Origin: Niebla homalea
Lineage: Eukaryota > Ascomycota > Lecanoromycetes > Lecanorales > Ramalinaceae
Reading direction: 5' to 3'
Length of the DNA: 64,000 bases
Assembly (NCBI GenBank): GCA_019925105.1
Contig: JAHGAU010000009.1
Location: 806,001-870,000, forward strand
Every line of letters begins with the position of its first letter. The stretch's first letter is position 1. Positions 10,181 through 21,914 of this stretch are shown piece after piece. The translations under genes were made by a program, and so were the position numbers. The notes under the pieces are model-generated. The model made no database searches, was not told where the DNA came from, and was given only the letters and a program-made list of their open reading frames with translations.

Positions 10181-12959
10181 ATGGCTCCTGGTACTTCTTC
10201 CCGCATATTCATCAAGAACCTGCCATCGACACTGTCTCCAGATGACTTCAGGAGACATTTCTCGCATCCCGCACTTATCACTGATGCAAAGCTTCTACCC
10301 CAAAGGCGAATTGGATATGTGGGCTATAAGACGGACGAGGATGCTGCGAAGGCAGTCGCGTATTTCAACAAGTCATTCATGGGCATGGCCCGGCTCAAGG
10401 TTGAGCTGGCCCGATCAGTTGAAGATTTAGAACAATGCCAAACCAAAAGATCAAGACAGTACGGGGCAGAAGTCCAAGCTACTCTGGATTCAAGATCCAA
10501 TTGGAGCGGGCAAACGTTCGGACCAGGCAATCTTTCGCATTCAAGATCCAATTGGAGCGGGCAAACGTTCGGACCAGGCAATCTTTCGCATTCAGATGCA
10601 AGCCTTGAGACGGGCAAGGAGAGCAAGTTGCACGATTTTCTCCAGATCATGCAGGCTCCCTCTCAATCGAAAGTCTGGGAAAATCAGGACTCAACCAATG
10701 ACTCCAAAAAGGCAGCTGCGGATTCCATGCAGATGAACATGCCAGAACCCGAACCAGATAGCGACACAGAGTATCAGCACGTATCGAAAAGGGCACGGAA
10801 AGCAGAGCCTGGAATCTTGGAGTCCCATTCTAAACTAGTCAGTCCGCCAAAGACCCCCATGGTAGCTCAAGACGGGGAGAAGGAAAATGCTCATGTGGAT
10901 GATGGACCGTCAACTCAAGGCTCAGGCCAGGAGCCATCTGCAACGTCAGATACGGATTGGCGGCGATCAAGAACAAGCAGACTGTTGGGTTTATTGGATG
11001 ATGATGAGATACTTGAGGAAAAGTCAACAGATGCGGCAAAGCATGGCATCACCGCTGTCGATAGGAATGCGACAGACTTGGAGCCACCGCTTAGGGTTGC
11101 GGAGTCTTCGCCGATCGTAGAGAAAGGTCAGGGTCTGAATGAGAGGCTGTCTGCTGCTCTTGTTAAAAATAATGTCGTGATGGAGAACGGACGTCTCTTC
11201 ATCCGCAATTTGACTTATTCAAGCACGAGTGAAGATTTACGGCATCACTTCGCCAATTACGGGTACCAAGATCTTGTCGAGGTGAGCCTCTTTCAGTCGA
11301 GCACACTTCTAATTTTTTTTTTGCCTGATGAATTCCATGATAGGGACAACTTATGCATTGCACATGATTTCTATGGAAAGAGCGTTTTAGTAGATGCCTC
11401 TACCTTCTGATAATGACTCAGCGTTACGGATCATGCTTCCTTGCTTGAATCTAAAAGCTGACATCGTTTGCTAGATCCATCTCCCACGAGACACAAGGAG
11501 TGGGAATAACAAAGGTTATGCCCATGTCCAAGTTAGAGACCCAACTATTGCAGTCAATGCTCTGCAAGATCTAGATCAGAAGCCTTTTCAAGGCCGTTTA
11601 TTGCACGTTCTACCCAGCAATGACAAACGTGCGGATGGCCTTGATGAATATGCTGTGTCGAAGCTTCCCCTTAAGAAACAGCAGCAGATTAGGAGGAAGG
11701 CCGAGGCCGCCTCATCCACTTTCAATTGGAACTCGATGTACATGAGCACTGATGCCGTGGTTTCATCCGTCTCGGATCGTCTCCAGGTGTCCAAGACTTC
11801 GCTACTAGATCCTACCTCATCAAGCGCCGCGGTAAAGCAGGCACTTGCGGAAACCCACATCGTTCAGGAAACCAAGCAGTATTTCAAGTCTAATGGCGTC
11901 GATCTGGATGCTTTTAAAGACAGCCAGCGGGGTGACACTGCTATTCTCGTCAAGAATTTTCCTTACGGCACTAAGCCAGAAGAAATCAAGCAGCTATTTG
12001 AAACGTACGGCACCGTGTCGAAGATATTGATGCCGCCGTCTGGCACAATCGCAATTGTAGCCTTTTCCAAAGCAGACCATGCTAAGTCGGCCTTCAGTGC
12101 TCTTGCATATCGAAGATTCAAAGACTCTCTTTTGTTTCTTGAAAAAGCGCCAGCAAACTTATTCCATGGCAATGGTTTTACGGACAAGGACCGGGATGCG
12201 AAGACCTCTAAGGTATCGGCCGGGGAGCTCTTGGACGAACCGTCTCCTCAGGATTTGGCCACTAACGCATCGACCCTGTTCGTGAGGAACTTGAATTTCT
12301 CGACGACCAGTGAGATGTTGCAAGAAACGTTCAAGCCGCTCAAGGGCTTCCTCTCTGCTCGAGTAAAGACCAAAACGGATTCAAAGAAACCTGGTCAAGT
12401 CTTGAGTATGGGCTTTGGGTTCTTGGAATTTCGCTCCAAGCAAGATGCCGAACACGCCATGAGCGCAATGGACGGCTACAACTTGAGTGGCCATCAACTC
12501 CTCATACGGGAATCGAACAAGGCGATGGATGCTGGAGAAGCAAGGAGGAGGGAGGAGCAGGCGAAGAAGATGGCGGGTCGGAAGACCAAGATCATCATCA
12601 AAAATCTGCCATTCGAGGCCTCGAAATCCGACATTCGATCACTTTTTGGGGCATATGGCAAGTTGCGCTCCGTCCGTGTCCCCAAGAAATTCGATAGCTC
12701 GACACGTGGATTTGCTTTTGCAGACTTCATCACTCCAAAAGAGGCAGAAAACGCACTGGACGCGTTACGAGACACGCATTTGCTTGGCAGAAGATTGGTA
12801 CTTGAATTTGCCGCCGAGGATGTGATTGACCCAGAGGAGGAGATTGAGAAGATGCAGGGCAAAACCAGCAAGCAGAGCGATAAGGTTGCATTGCAGCAAC
12901 TAATCGCTGGTTCGGCCCGCCAGAAGTTCAACGTCGAGGGGGATGACCAGGATAGCTAG
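10181..12959 (+). CDS. mrd1: MRD1-type multiple-RRM protein (pre-rRNA processing)
   Basis: Two exons, 10181-11281 and 11475-12959, with a 193-bp intron, give 861 residues. Five RNA-recognition motifs are visible: RRM1 near residues 7-80 (RIFIKNLPST), RRM2 split by the intron at about 345-420 (GRLFIRNLTY ... IHLPRDTRSG ... GRLLHVLPS), RRM3 at about 520-590 (ILVKNFPYG), RRM4 at about 633-715 (TLFVRNLNF) and RRM5 at about 738-815 (KIIIKNLPFEA). This order, and the conserved linker after RRM2, match yeast Mrd1/RBM19, which binds U3 snoRNA and 35S pre-rRNA in the nucleolus and is needed for 18S production. The linker between RRM1 and RRM2 is acidic, low in complexity, and contains a perfect duplication of a 17-residue unit. 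The start is the ATG at 10181, just before RRM1; an in-frame GTG or similar upstream is not needed. Confidence 0.93.
10488..10594 (+). repeat. Perfect 51-bp tandem duplication inside MRD1
   Basis: Two head-to-tail copies of a 51-bp unit (17 codons) plus a few shared bases, identical over the whole 107-bp span. It encodes SRSNWSGQTFGPGNLSH twice in the RRM1-RRM2 linker and keeps the frame. The lack of any difference points to a recent duplication or an assembly artefact. Confidence 0.95.
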
Positions 12960-13510
12960 GATGATCCCTTGGACAGTGCAGGAACGCTCGATCAGAGACT
13001 CCTTGTCGTTCCAAGGACCCCTCGACTCACCTTGAATGTCTCCCGAGGACAGCCCAACAAGGCCTTTTTGGTCCAGTTCTCTCGCCAGTCAGTCACGCTA
13101 TACACTTGTTCTAGGTGCGTCATTCCTCAGTTTTGTTTGTGGTCTGTCTCGGCGGTTGGGCAACCCTTCCAAATGTTTACAGGCCTTACGTTCTGCATTA
13201 TCCCTTGCTTCTTCTCCTCGGGCATTTTGCCCTTTATTGCGCCATGATTCACTTTACTTGAAGATACCATACAACAATTGCCGAGGACAGTCTATCCAGC
13301 TTGAGATGTTGTACATCGATGGGGTCATCCCAAGGGGCTGGCACGGTTCAGTCGTGTCTAGTTGCCCTGTCAAGAAGCAATCTCCATATACTGTATATGT
13401 TGCGTCGGTCCTGAACAATCCAGGTAAGATGGGCTCTAATATAGACAATTGAATGAAATTGTTTAATGCATACCTCCTACCACATTCATTCCTTATTCTT
13501 GCTTACATTC
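12960..13510. other. Intergenic, 0.55 kb, MRD1 3' flank and TEA-factor promoter
   Basis: No gene supported. Two CATTCC hexamers, matching the CATTCY site of AbaA, occur at 13121-13126 and 13487-13492. Confidence 0.45.
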
Positions 13511-16439
13511 ATGGATCCATACCAGCATCAACGCGTCCTTCCATCTAACGGTCCCGCCGTCTCACCTGAGGCAAGCTTACGCTTTGACTATAGCTATGAC
13601 AGTAAAGACTCGAGCCAGCATGCTACTTACTCAGGCCACCACGAAACAAGCCATAGCCTCGTCGGATGCAAGTCAGGTGTCCTCCGAGATACTTCGGGGA
13701 ATGTTGGATCTCAGGAGGAAGTCGTGCATAACCCTCATAGCATACAGCTCAAACATGGACTCAAGTCCCCGTCTTCCCCCCGCAGTCCACCAATTTATTC
13801 CGCCCAGGCTGAAATCAATCGGCAGCTGGAGCATAGAAGGAGGCCAAGATTCACAGCCGGTGCACTCAACCTAGATCGTTGCGAATTGGAAAGTCCACGC
13901 TACAGAGCTTACCGCGATAAGCAACGCAAGGCTAAGAAGGGACCACCCGGTCCTTGGACGGACGACGTTGAAGGAGCCTTCCAAAATGGTCAGCCCTTTT
14001 GGTTTCGATAATCGGTTTACTTACACTAACAAGATATTACAGCGCTGCGCCTTTATGCAGGGAGAGGGCGCAAGAAGGAGGATTGCATGGGCAAGTTGAT
14101 GGGGGGAAACGAGTTCATCTCCTACGAAATCAAGCTCCAGACTGGTAGGGATATCGACCGCAAAATGGTATCCAGTCATATTCAAGTCTTGAAGGGCCTG
14201 CTCAAGGACAATGGAAAATGTCGGTTTACTCAATCTTCCAGCCTCCGGAGGGACATCGAGCTAATTGAATGCCCCAGGGATGAGGCTGATTCGAGGCATT
14301 CCCGACTTAGGTAGGGCACCGAGGGGGCAACGCAGTCGCGAGGCAACTCGAGCAGCCCGCCCGTCGGCAGGACGTGTAACACATGAGCGTGAAAATCACT
14401 CCCAGGGCCTTGATGCTTTATATCGGCGTTCTCTTCCCCCACAAATCCCGCCAGGACCCACCATTCGCTCAGTCAGTTTTGACATGCGCCTCTGTGAAAG
14501 TTGTCCCGAGGAGGAAGGTCGCAAATTACCAAAGGTCCACCACACATACACCCTTATTCAAAGCGAAATGGGCTCAGAATGTCAGTATCTCGAGGATCTC
14601 CTAAAATGGCACAACAAATTTCCAGGTCTGGATCCCTATGATGAGGCAGGCTTTCCTACTCCTCTGTTCTTATTTGAGGCAGGATTACGACTCATTGACA
14701 AGTTCATCAAGCGTTCGAGAATCGTGATCAATTTCTCCATCAGGTTTACCGGCGGCTCCATCCATGACAATTGGTACTTGCAGACCAAAATCCACGATCA
14801 CAACGGCTTTGTTGATGATCACATACAAGAGGATCTCTCATTAGGCTCGCTGGCCGATGGGACACTTCAAATCAGTTTAGCTCTTCGCGCAGGTTTCTGG
14901 GTCCACCTCTTCCATGGATTCAACGAGGAGAAGCGGGAAGCCCTGAGGACTGGGACTGCAGATCGTGTCCGACGAGTAGAGCAGAATCATCGCCACTATC
15001 TTGAAAAGATTTACGTGACCCAGGAGCTGTGGACCACTTCGAGAGATGACCCCACTAATACCAAACGGATGGCGGTCCTCTTGTGGCAGTTTCACCAGAC
15101 GGTGCAGGATCAAACCCCTACGACTAGCTGGCGTCGCTTGATTCCACCGCCCGCTCGCCGATATGATCAGATGCTCAAGCCTTCCGTCGTGCAGGTACCT
15201 TTGGAGTCGGAAGATACATCCTGTCATGGCGCCATCCTTGAGCAGCCAGATATGAATGCAATGCCAAAGATTCCCGAGCAGATCCTCTGGAGGGGTGCCT
15301 TGCCAGAGAGTGCCACACAATTATCCAGGGGTCTCGATCAACCACCATCTAATGGCAGCTCTCCAAGGACAGACCTTCATGGCGACGGCAAATCCTCCTT
15401 CCCATCCTCGTTGGCAACATCCTTTGACCCACCATCATGCGACCTGGACTATGCCACCTCCGTAAGCCAACAGGGCTCGTTCGACTCACAAGACGGCGTC
15501 AGTATGTATCCATATCTTGATCCGTCTCCGCAACAAGAAGGGAGCTATGACCCTCGATTGCTTCAGATGGACGAGCGGGCTTTTGAGACCCAAAATTTGC
15601 ACCAAAGTCGTGAAATGTACGACGCTGTAGATGAGACGATCTATTACCCTCAGGGTCAGTCTCAGCCATTTGTGGGTAACATCTCTGAGTTTCCTTTGTT
15701 TGAAGGCCCGTACGATACTCAGATGATCGAAAAAATGCCTGTGTTAGAATCGAGGCAGCACCTGGTTGCTTACGAGCCTCTTATTCCGCAGCTGGACATC
15801 CCGGAGCACATGGTGGCATCGGAACATGGCCATGCACGGGTCGCGGAGGCGACAAGCCCTGAAACGCCAGGTGAGATTCCTTTAACGGCGCCCCGTGCAC
15901 AGTCCATATCGCAGTCCCACATCCTACGAATGCAGCACTTGGAGGATATGCAGCCAGGCTTCGTTCTCCCAGAGGATCAAGTATCACCGACTGGCCCATC
16001 GCCAGACGGGTGCCCCATGGTGCAGAGGAGTAACAACGTAGCTCAAGGCGAAGAACAGCCAGTCCTACAAGAGGAACAGCTAGCCGATTGGGAATTGAAC
16101 TTTCCAGACTCCCTCGAAGTGGCACCCCCAGAGTCCCTTGACCTAGCCCCGGCACTGAAACCCCTTCCGAACCCAACAACCATTGACGGCGATAACGATG
16201 AGAGCTATGAGTTCCTCCAGGGAGCAATGCAGCGGTTGGAGGAAGGGTGGGAGCCTTTGGAAGGCGCGATGCCATTGGTGGAGGAGTCGCAGAAATGGAT
16301 CGACGAATTGGCGCACGAGGGGCAAGACGGGGTGATGGTCAAAATGGTGGATGCTGGGCGGGCCTCACAGGAGGGTCATGAGACGATAAGATTCATCAAG
16401 GTGGAAAAGGTTGAGGAGGAGGGTGTGCATGGGGAATGA
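13511..16439 (+). CDS. abaA: TEA/ATTS-domain transcription factor, AbaA-like
   Basis: Three exons, 13511-13988, 14043-14219 and 14278-16439, with introns of 54 and 58 bp (branch CTAAT at 14261), give 938 residues. The TEA DNA-binding domain spans about residues 150-225 and crosses both introns: PWTDDVEGAFQNAL, GRGRKKEDCMGKLMGGNEFIS, then YEIKLQTGRD and the third-helix block KMVSSHIQVLKGLLKDNGKW. Downstream is a conserved block (RSVSFDMRLC ... FPGLDPYDEAGFPTPLF ... FTGGSIHDNWYLQTKI) found in AbaA/Tec1-type proteins, then a long Pro/Gln/acidic tail. AbaA drives conidiophore (phialide) development in Aspergillus in the BrlA-AbaA-WetA cascade; other moulds reuse it for sporulation. The sequence supports the family; the developmental role here is inferred. 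The length exceeds A. nidulans AbaA because of the tail. Confidence 0.88.
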
Positions 16440-16881
16440 GCTGGGCGCGTAGGACTCTTTTTTGGAAATCCTTTGACGAATTTGGGGGGGGGGTTGGCAG
16501 ATCTGGGTACATCTAAATGTCAACGCCTTCGGTACAGTATTCCTTGGGATTACAAGCATCTGACATTGAAGTATGCACCGACGAAGACCCATATCTGTTG
16601 GCATTAAATACCTGGCTAAGGGTGGCATGGCAATTGTCCCATTGCTTTGTATTGACGCTCGAGCAAGTAATTCGAGAATCTGCTCTATATGGTACTTTTG
16701 ACTTGCTGTTGTACATGTCGAATACGCCTTCGCGATATGCCATGCAGATAAGAGCCAATTGGCCTCCCAATTTTACTTTACGTACCCCGACTTCTTCTTG
16801 CCCCCGTCTGTCGAAGAAACCAATCTTCCCTTTCCCTCCCCTTCTCCTCTCCTCATAATCAAGGCAACCTCGGAAGGCCAA
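16440..16881. other. Intergenic between convergent 3' ends, 0.44 kb
   Basis: Contains a run of ten G at 16484-16493. No gene signal. Confidence 0.5.
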
Positions 16882-17479
16882 TTAATGCTGATCCTTCGCG
16901 ATCCCTCCCTTCACCCCCGGCGTGATCGGCGCCTTCTTCTCCAAACTCCCACCACCGCCAGGAACCTCGGGCTCGGCAGCGAACTTCTTCAGATCGGCCA
17001 TACTGACCCCATTGCTCAGCGCGCTCTCGTCGGTCGCGTGCAGATAGACCTTGGGCACGACGGGGTCCTTCTCATCCTTGGCGGCCTCCATGGCCTCCTT
17101 CCAGCGCGTGGTGCAGAGGCACCACTTGCAGCCGGGCTCGAGGCCGACGGCCCGGAGGTTGTTGCCCCGCGAGGCGGAGAAGTCGAGGAATTCCCTGGTG
17201 AGGAGGCCGGCGACGGCGTGGTTGCCGCCGTCCTCGGCGCCGACGCGGCAGTAGCCATCGCGGTAGAAGCCCGTCATGGGGGATTGGGAGAAGAGGGCGA
17301 GGGGTTTTTTGAAGACTGGCGCTCATGTGCAGACTCATCAGCAATGTGACCTTCCCTGAGCCCCACCCGTTTTGGAGAGGAAGGACGTCAGAGGAAGGAC
17401 AGGTTGTACGGCTTGTGAATGAAGGGTGTGGGGACTGTTACTCACCGTTCAGGTTGGAGTTGCTTGGCTTGGTGGCCAT
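16882..17479 (-). CDS. DUF2237 family protein
   Basis: Two exons, 17479-17446 and 17315-16882, with a 130-bp intron, give 155 residues. The protein reads MATKPSNSNLN then FKKPLALFSQSPMTGFYRDGYC, GGNHAVAG, LTREFLDFSASRGNNL and LEPGCKWCLCTTRWKEA. The MTGFYRDG...FLDFS..GNDL...G.KWCLC blocks are the signature of DUF2237, a small family shared by bacteria and fungi with no established biochemical role. Three Cys residues (C of GYC, KWCLC) are conserved in the pattern as I recall it. A 34-nt first exon supports the start at 17479. The frame stays open upstream to another ATG at 17644, which would add 55 residues including one hydrophobic segment. The family usually lacks this, so I prefer 17479. 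Just before the end the protein gains a Gly-rich tail. Confidence 0.88.
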
Positions 17480-18084
17480 GATATCGGGCAAGGGCGCTTT
17501 GATGTCGGGAGGGCTCGAGTACAGGTAGTGGTAGGCAGGCACGAGGAAGAGGAATAGAAATGGAAGCAAGAATAAGATATAGGTGATCCTGTTCTCCTGT
17601 TCTTGCTCCTTCTGTCTTTGTCTCGAAGTCGGAGGCTGGGACATATCAATCACAAAAGAAATGTTTACTTCCACTAAGCTTCCTTCTTCGGTTTCGGCTC
17701 TTGCGTATGATGACGTCGAGAGATCTGGAGAGAGTTGTCCGATCCTTTCAGTAGTAGAAAGGGACCACACATACGCAAGACATTCCACGTTTTACAGCAG
17801 CTAGTCTCGACCCCCAGGCTCCTGAATGTTTTGATTGGCTACCCACAACAGTAACAAAATGTGACTAGTCAATGTTGTACGATGCGATACCATGTGGGCA
17901 TTACGAGCCACGCTGTCTGATTTATAAAAGGTTTTCATTGAATATTCATTGCACCTCAGTGTCACGTCTTCTTCCTCGTCAGTCATGCTACAGGCGTGCC
18001 TCTTTCAAAACGCCAGAATTTGAGCCGTCTTACTGAGGCATTTCAAGGAGCCGATTCGTAATGGAAATCGGAAATGGCTATTCA
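17480..18084. other. Intergenic, 0.6 kb, upstream of the DUF2237 gene
   Basis: Pyrimidine-rich leader-like sequence on the minus strand near 17500-17640 and a CRE-like TGACGTCG at about 17711-17718. No gene supported apart from the possible 55-residue in-frame extension noted for the DUF2237 gene. Confidence 0.45.
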
Positions 18085-20495
18085 TCATAACCAATGTTTG
18101 CGAACTTCCTGTGAGATTCTCTCCTTCACCTTAACCAACCGATGATGCATCTTTTCCACCTTTTTGATTTGATCCGGGTGACCGTCGCGCTGAGCTTGAC
18201 GGTATGATGTCTCATACTCGGGATATTCATGTTGCTGGAAGCTCTCGATCATCTTCAGGATTTCCGTCTTGACTTGCTCCGACGAGGCAGGGCTGGAACC
18301 GTCGGATGGCGGTGGGGTGAGTTCATCGGCTCTGGAGCGTTTCCGAGCTCGAGGAGGTTCATCCTCGGCGCCTTTGGGGTGAGTTCCGGCTAAAGGATTC
18401 ATGTGGTCATGAATGCTACTGTCGAGATCATTTGCCTTTCGTTTCAGGGAGTGATCCGATGCATTTGGTTGGTGGTCAGCAGTCCCAGTCAGGTGCGTTG
18501 GATCGCGGCCTTTGGATTCAACATGTGGTGTCGAAGAGACCGACATATTCTCTTCGTCAGCCATTTCGGAAGCGTTGGTAGGAGGCGAGGAACCTAGTGG
18601 CGAAGGCTTGTGGGGTGAGCTTAAATTACGCGGTCTTGAAGACGGTGTGCTCGACGGAGCACTGCTCGAGTTCACCCCATTTTGAGCTTCACTTTTGACC
18701 GAGGTGGGAGGCTTGCTATCGGACTTCTCATCTGGGGCTTTTTGTGCTGGTCTAGCTCTTTTTTTGGCTGGGTCGGAGGGGATTCGACCAGGAGTGGAGT
18801 CTTTATGGTGATCATTTCTGCTTGGAGCACTCTCCTTCCCTACTTTTGAGCGTGGATGCCCTGCTTCTCTGGAGCCAGTCTTGTCGGCAGATTTGGGAGC
18901 TTGTTCTGGTTTGGAGTTTGCTCTTGTCTTTGCAGCCTTCGATGTAGAGGCATGGGCGCTGCTGGGTTGCGGCTTCCCCATCGCTTCCGAGCGTTCTAGA
19001 TGTTCTTTGGACTGTGCTGCCATTGATGCCTCCAGTCCGTCTTCTTCATCAGAATCATTGACGAACTCCTCGGAGAGTGGCAACTTGGGCTTTCTGATGG
19101 CTGTTTTCGTGTCCTTGTCCTTTGCCTCAGTCGACTGATTTTTGGGCCCCTTCGAGGACGTTCGTTTCGGTTGAGTCGTGGTGGGACTCGTCTTGGGTCT
19201 TTTGGCAGGGTCTTTTGACTTCGCACTAGCTGCAGAATCAACGCCGCCATGGGGAGCTTTCCGTTTTCGATCACTTTCCGTTCCGGATGAGACCTTGTGA
19301 GCCTCGTCTGGGTGCTGGACATGGATCTTGGGCGTACTACTCTGAGCAATGGGACCCTTGTGTAGGTGATTCAGCTTCGACAGCGTCTTGCCCTTGCCGC
19401 GTTCCGCCTTCCGCAATAACTTTTGGAAGATGGGATCCAGCGCGCTTATACGCATTCGATCCAGGGCAGACACTGCATTATCAATTGCTTGATCTCGTTC
19501 CACTTGAGTCGCATACTTGAAGGCCCAAACGTCCAAATCCTTGAATGCTGAGTCTTTTAGACTCCATTTGGAATCTCCGTCCCTCCGTTTGCCCACTTTG
19601 TTAAGCACTTCCAAAATCTCGTCATCTTTGCCCTTCAACTTGGAAGAGAGCTCTTGTGCGGAAAAAGGTTGACTTGCGAGAAGGTGGATTGTTGGCATTT
19701 TCAAAGCTGTTGTCCTTTGAAGCCTACACTGAGCTGCAAGGACATCCCTCTTCACAGACACAGGGGGGCGAACAGGCCCATTTAGAGGAGTCGAAGGCAT
19801 TGAGCGGCTGACATATGCTTCGTGTTGCGACGGAGGACGGCTCTGGCCAAGAGATGGAGTTGCGTCTCTTCTTGTCGATTGCTGTTTGGCACCATATGCT
19901 TTGTGCTTGGACTTGGGAGTGAGAGAGTTGGAATTGGGTAGGAATGTGATCCTAATTCATGTCAGCAGGTGTAGGGTTTGAAGATCTGCCGGAGGCTTTG
20001 GAAACTTACTGCTTCGACTCCTTGACGTGTTGTGCGGAAGCGAGAGAGGATTGTAGTGTTGTCAGGGCGTCGTCAACCTCAACGAGCTGTTCTTGAGCCT
20101 TTTGAAGGAACAACTTATGGCTGAGTTGACCGGCAATGGACGCAGGTTCAATGTCTGTATCGGATTGGTCATAGACGTAGGAAGGATGGAGTGACGGTCG
20201 AGAGGTGAGCAGTCGGCTTTTGGATCCATAATGCAGTGACTGTCAGGAAATTCACAGTGAGTTGTGAATACTCGATGAAGTGAATATTCTTGTCCATGTG
20301 CGAACTTACAACTGTTTTCCCAAAAGACAAAAGGGGATTCTTGCCATGACGTGCTGCTTTGATAAATTCATGAAGCAAGGCATCGCTCAAGTCTAATTGT
20401 ATGACTTGTGGAACCTCGGAGTTGCTGCTTGATTCACCACCAGGAGCCGGGGGGGACAATACGAAACCGCTCTCCGGGAGGGTGGGGATGGCCAT
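18085..20495 (-). CDS. ELL-type RNA polymerase II elongation factor
   Basis: Three exons, 20495-20310, 20239-20010 and 19951-18085, with introns of 70 and 58 bp, give 760 residues. The N-terminal part (VIQLDLSDALLHEFIKAA ... LLSFGKT ... LHYGSKSR) and the winged-helix block (TIHLLASQPFSAQELSSKL ... WSLKDSAFKDLDVW) match the ELL N-terminal domain. A long Lys/Ser/Pro-rich disordered middle follows. The last about 60 residues (ILKMIESFQQHEYPEYETSY ... IKKVEKMHHRLVKVKERI) resemble the occludin/ELL C-terminal helical domain. ELL raises the elongation rate of RNA polymerase II and works with an EAF partner; this is known for animal and fission-yeast proteins and inferred here. Transcription starts in a region it shares with no close neighbour. 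The identification rests on motif order, not on an alignment. Confidence 0.8.
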
Positions 20496-21914
20496 TGCAA
20501 AAAGATAGAAGGCTTAGGCACCTTTGGTGCGCAATTATGGACCGATAGATAGGTTATACATGATAGCTAGAACAGGATTCTTGATAGCATCCAGAATGCA
20601 TGAAGGCCATGTAGCTGACGATTGGGGATCTGTTGATCGAGGCATATGACGGTATACTGACCGTGTGATCGAGGTCGGAGGGGCTTTCAGACGAGGCCTA
20701 AGGTTGGTCATGAGAGACCAAGTCACGACCGAGACAAGTTGACAAGGAAAAGGAAAGATCAAAGAAAATGGATGAGGAACAATGCAAGTGGTGACGCCGG
20801 GGAGACCGAGCGAGTGAATGCGTGGGGAAAAGCAGGCGGACTCTTCACCGATAGACGGGCTCAATAGGGTAGGTATACCATTTCCTAGTTCTTAGGGTGC
20901 TGCGGAACCTGCGGTTTACTAAGATCCGGTAAAGGTTTAAAGACAAAGGAAACGCGCCTAAAGGCTAGAGGGCAGTAGAGGGCCTAGAGGCACCAAAGGA
21001 CAAAGGAGAATAAGGTATCATCAGCGTGAGAGGACAAGGCGATTCCTGCATAATTATGGTTGATTACTCTTTATGATTGGTCTTTGCATTTGCTTTGTTG
21101 GCTGCTTGGAAGCCTTTGATTCGGTAGAAGAATCCCATCAACTTCTACGTTTGGACCCTATTATGGGAGACTTCCATTCACTGATGCACATGGGCCATTT
21201 GTCTTGCCGAGCCTTCCAGCGATAGGTTCAAATGGTCACTTGGTCAGACCCTCCGGCCGCACGTTTTGCTACTTTTGCGGAAACTCGCATATCTATCCCG
21301 CAGTCCTCGCCTTTGCACGCTCCTCATTGTGTTTCCGACTTCCTTTTTCGACCAAGATCTCTGCTTCGACCACCCATACGGAATATGTGAATATCCAACT
21401 CAGCTCGACTACCGGTGGATCGTGTCGACCTCATCCGTTGAACGCCCGGGCAATCTGAAGGAGGGCGTTTCAATGGCTCACTTCGCCTCATTCATTCCCG
21501 TGGGCGAAAATGTCCAACAACAGCCAAGCACTGCTGACGCTGACTGTTTCAGGTACCAGGTTGACAAGACTAAACCGTCAGTTGGTGCTTCACCAATTCC
21601 CAAGATCTTGGCGCCAGTCCGCCACCCGGGTGAGACATCCAAACTCCCGAACTGCTTGTACGATGAAAAATTACGTACATGGAACTGCAAGCTACGGTTG
21701 ACGCCCCCGCCATTCCCGCCCCTGATCGGGAAGTTTAAGGTACGGTAAGCTGATAGCAGCCGGGGAAGCGAGGGTCACGTTGTATGACAATGAGCAAATG
21801 GAAATGGGATGCACTATTGCTGAAACGGGTTACAAGGTGGACGATGATACTGCCAGATGTTCATGCATGTCAACAACAGCGCAAAACTGGATTCCAACCA
21901 ATCAATGTGGACAG
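20496..21914. other. Intergenic, 1.4 kb
   Basis: Contains the ELL promoter. A 160-codon open frame at 21266-21748 (+) shows no domain, and a purine-rich stretch at about 20930-21015 is low in complexity. No gene supported. Confidence 0.45.

Noticed and set aside
16016..16056. Alternative splice forms seen as overlapping frames within the AbaA-like C-terminus
   Set aside because: The main frame is continuous and carries the family blocks; overlapping frames are shadows.
21266..21748. 160-codon plus-strand gene
   Set aside because: No domain, odd composition and no splice support; probably chance.
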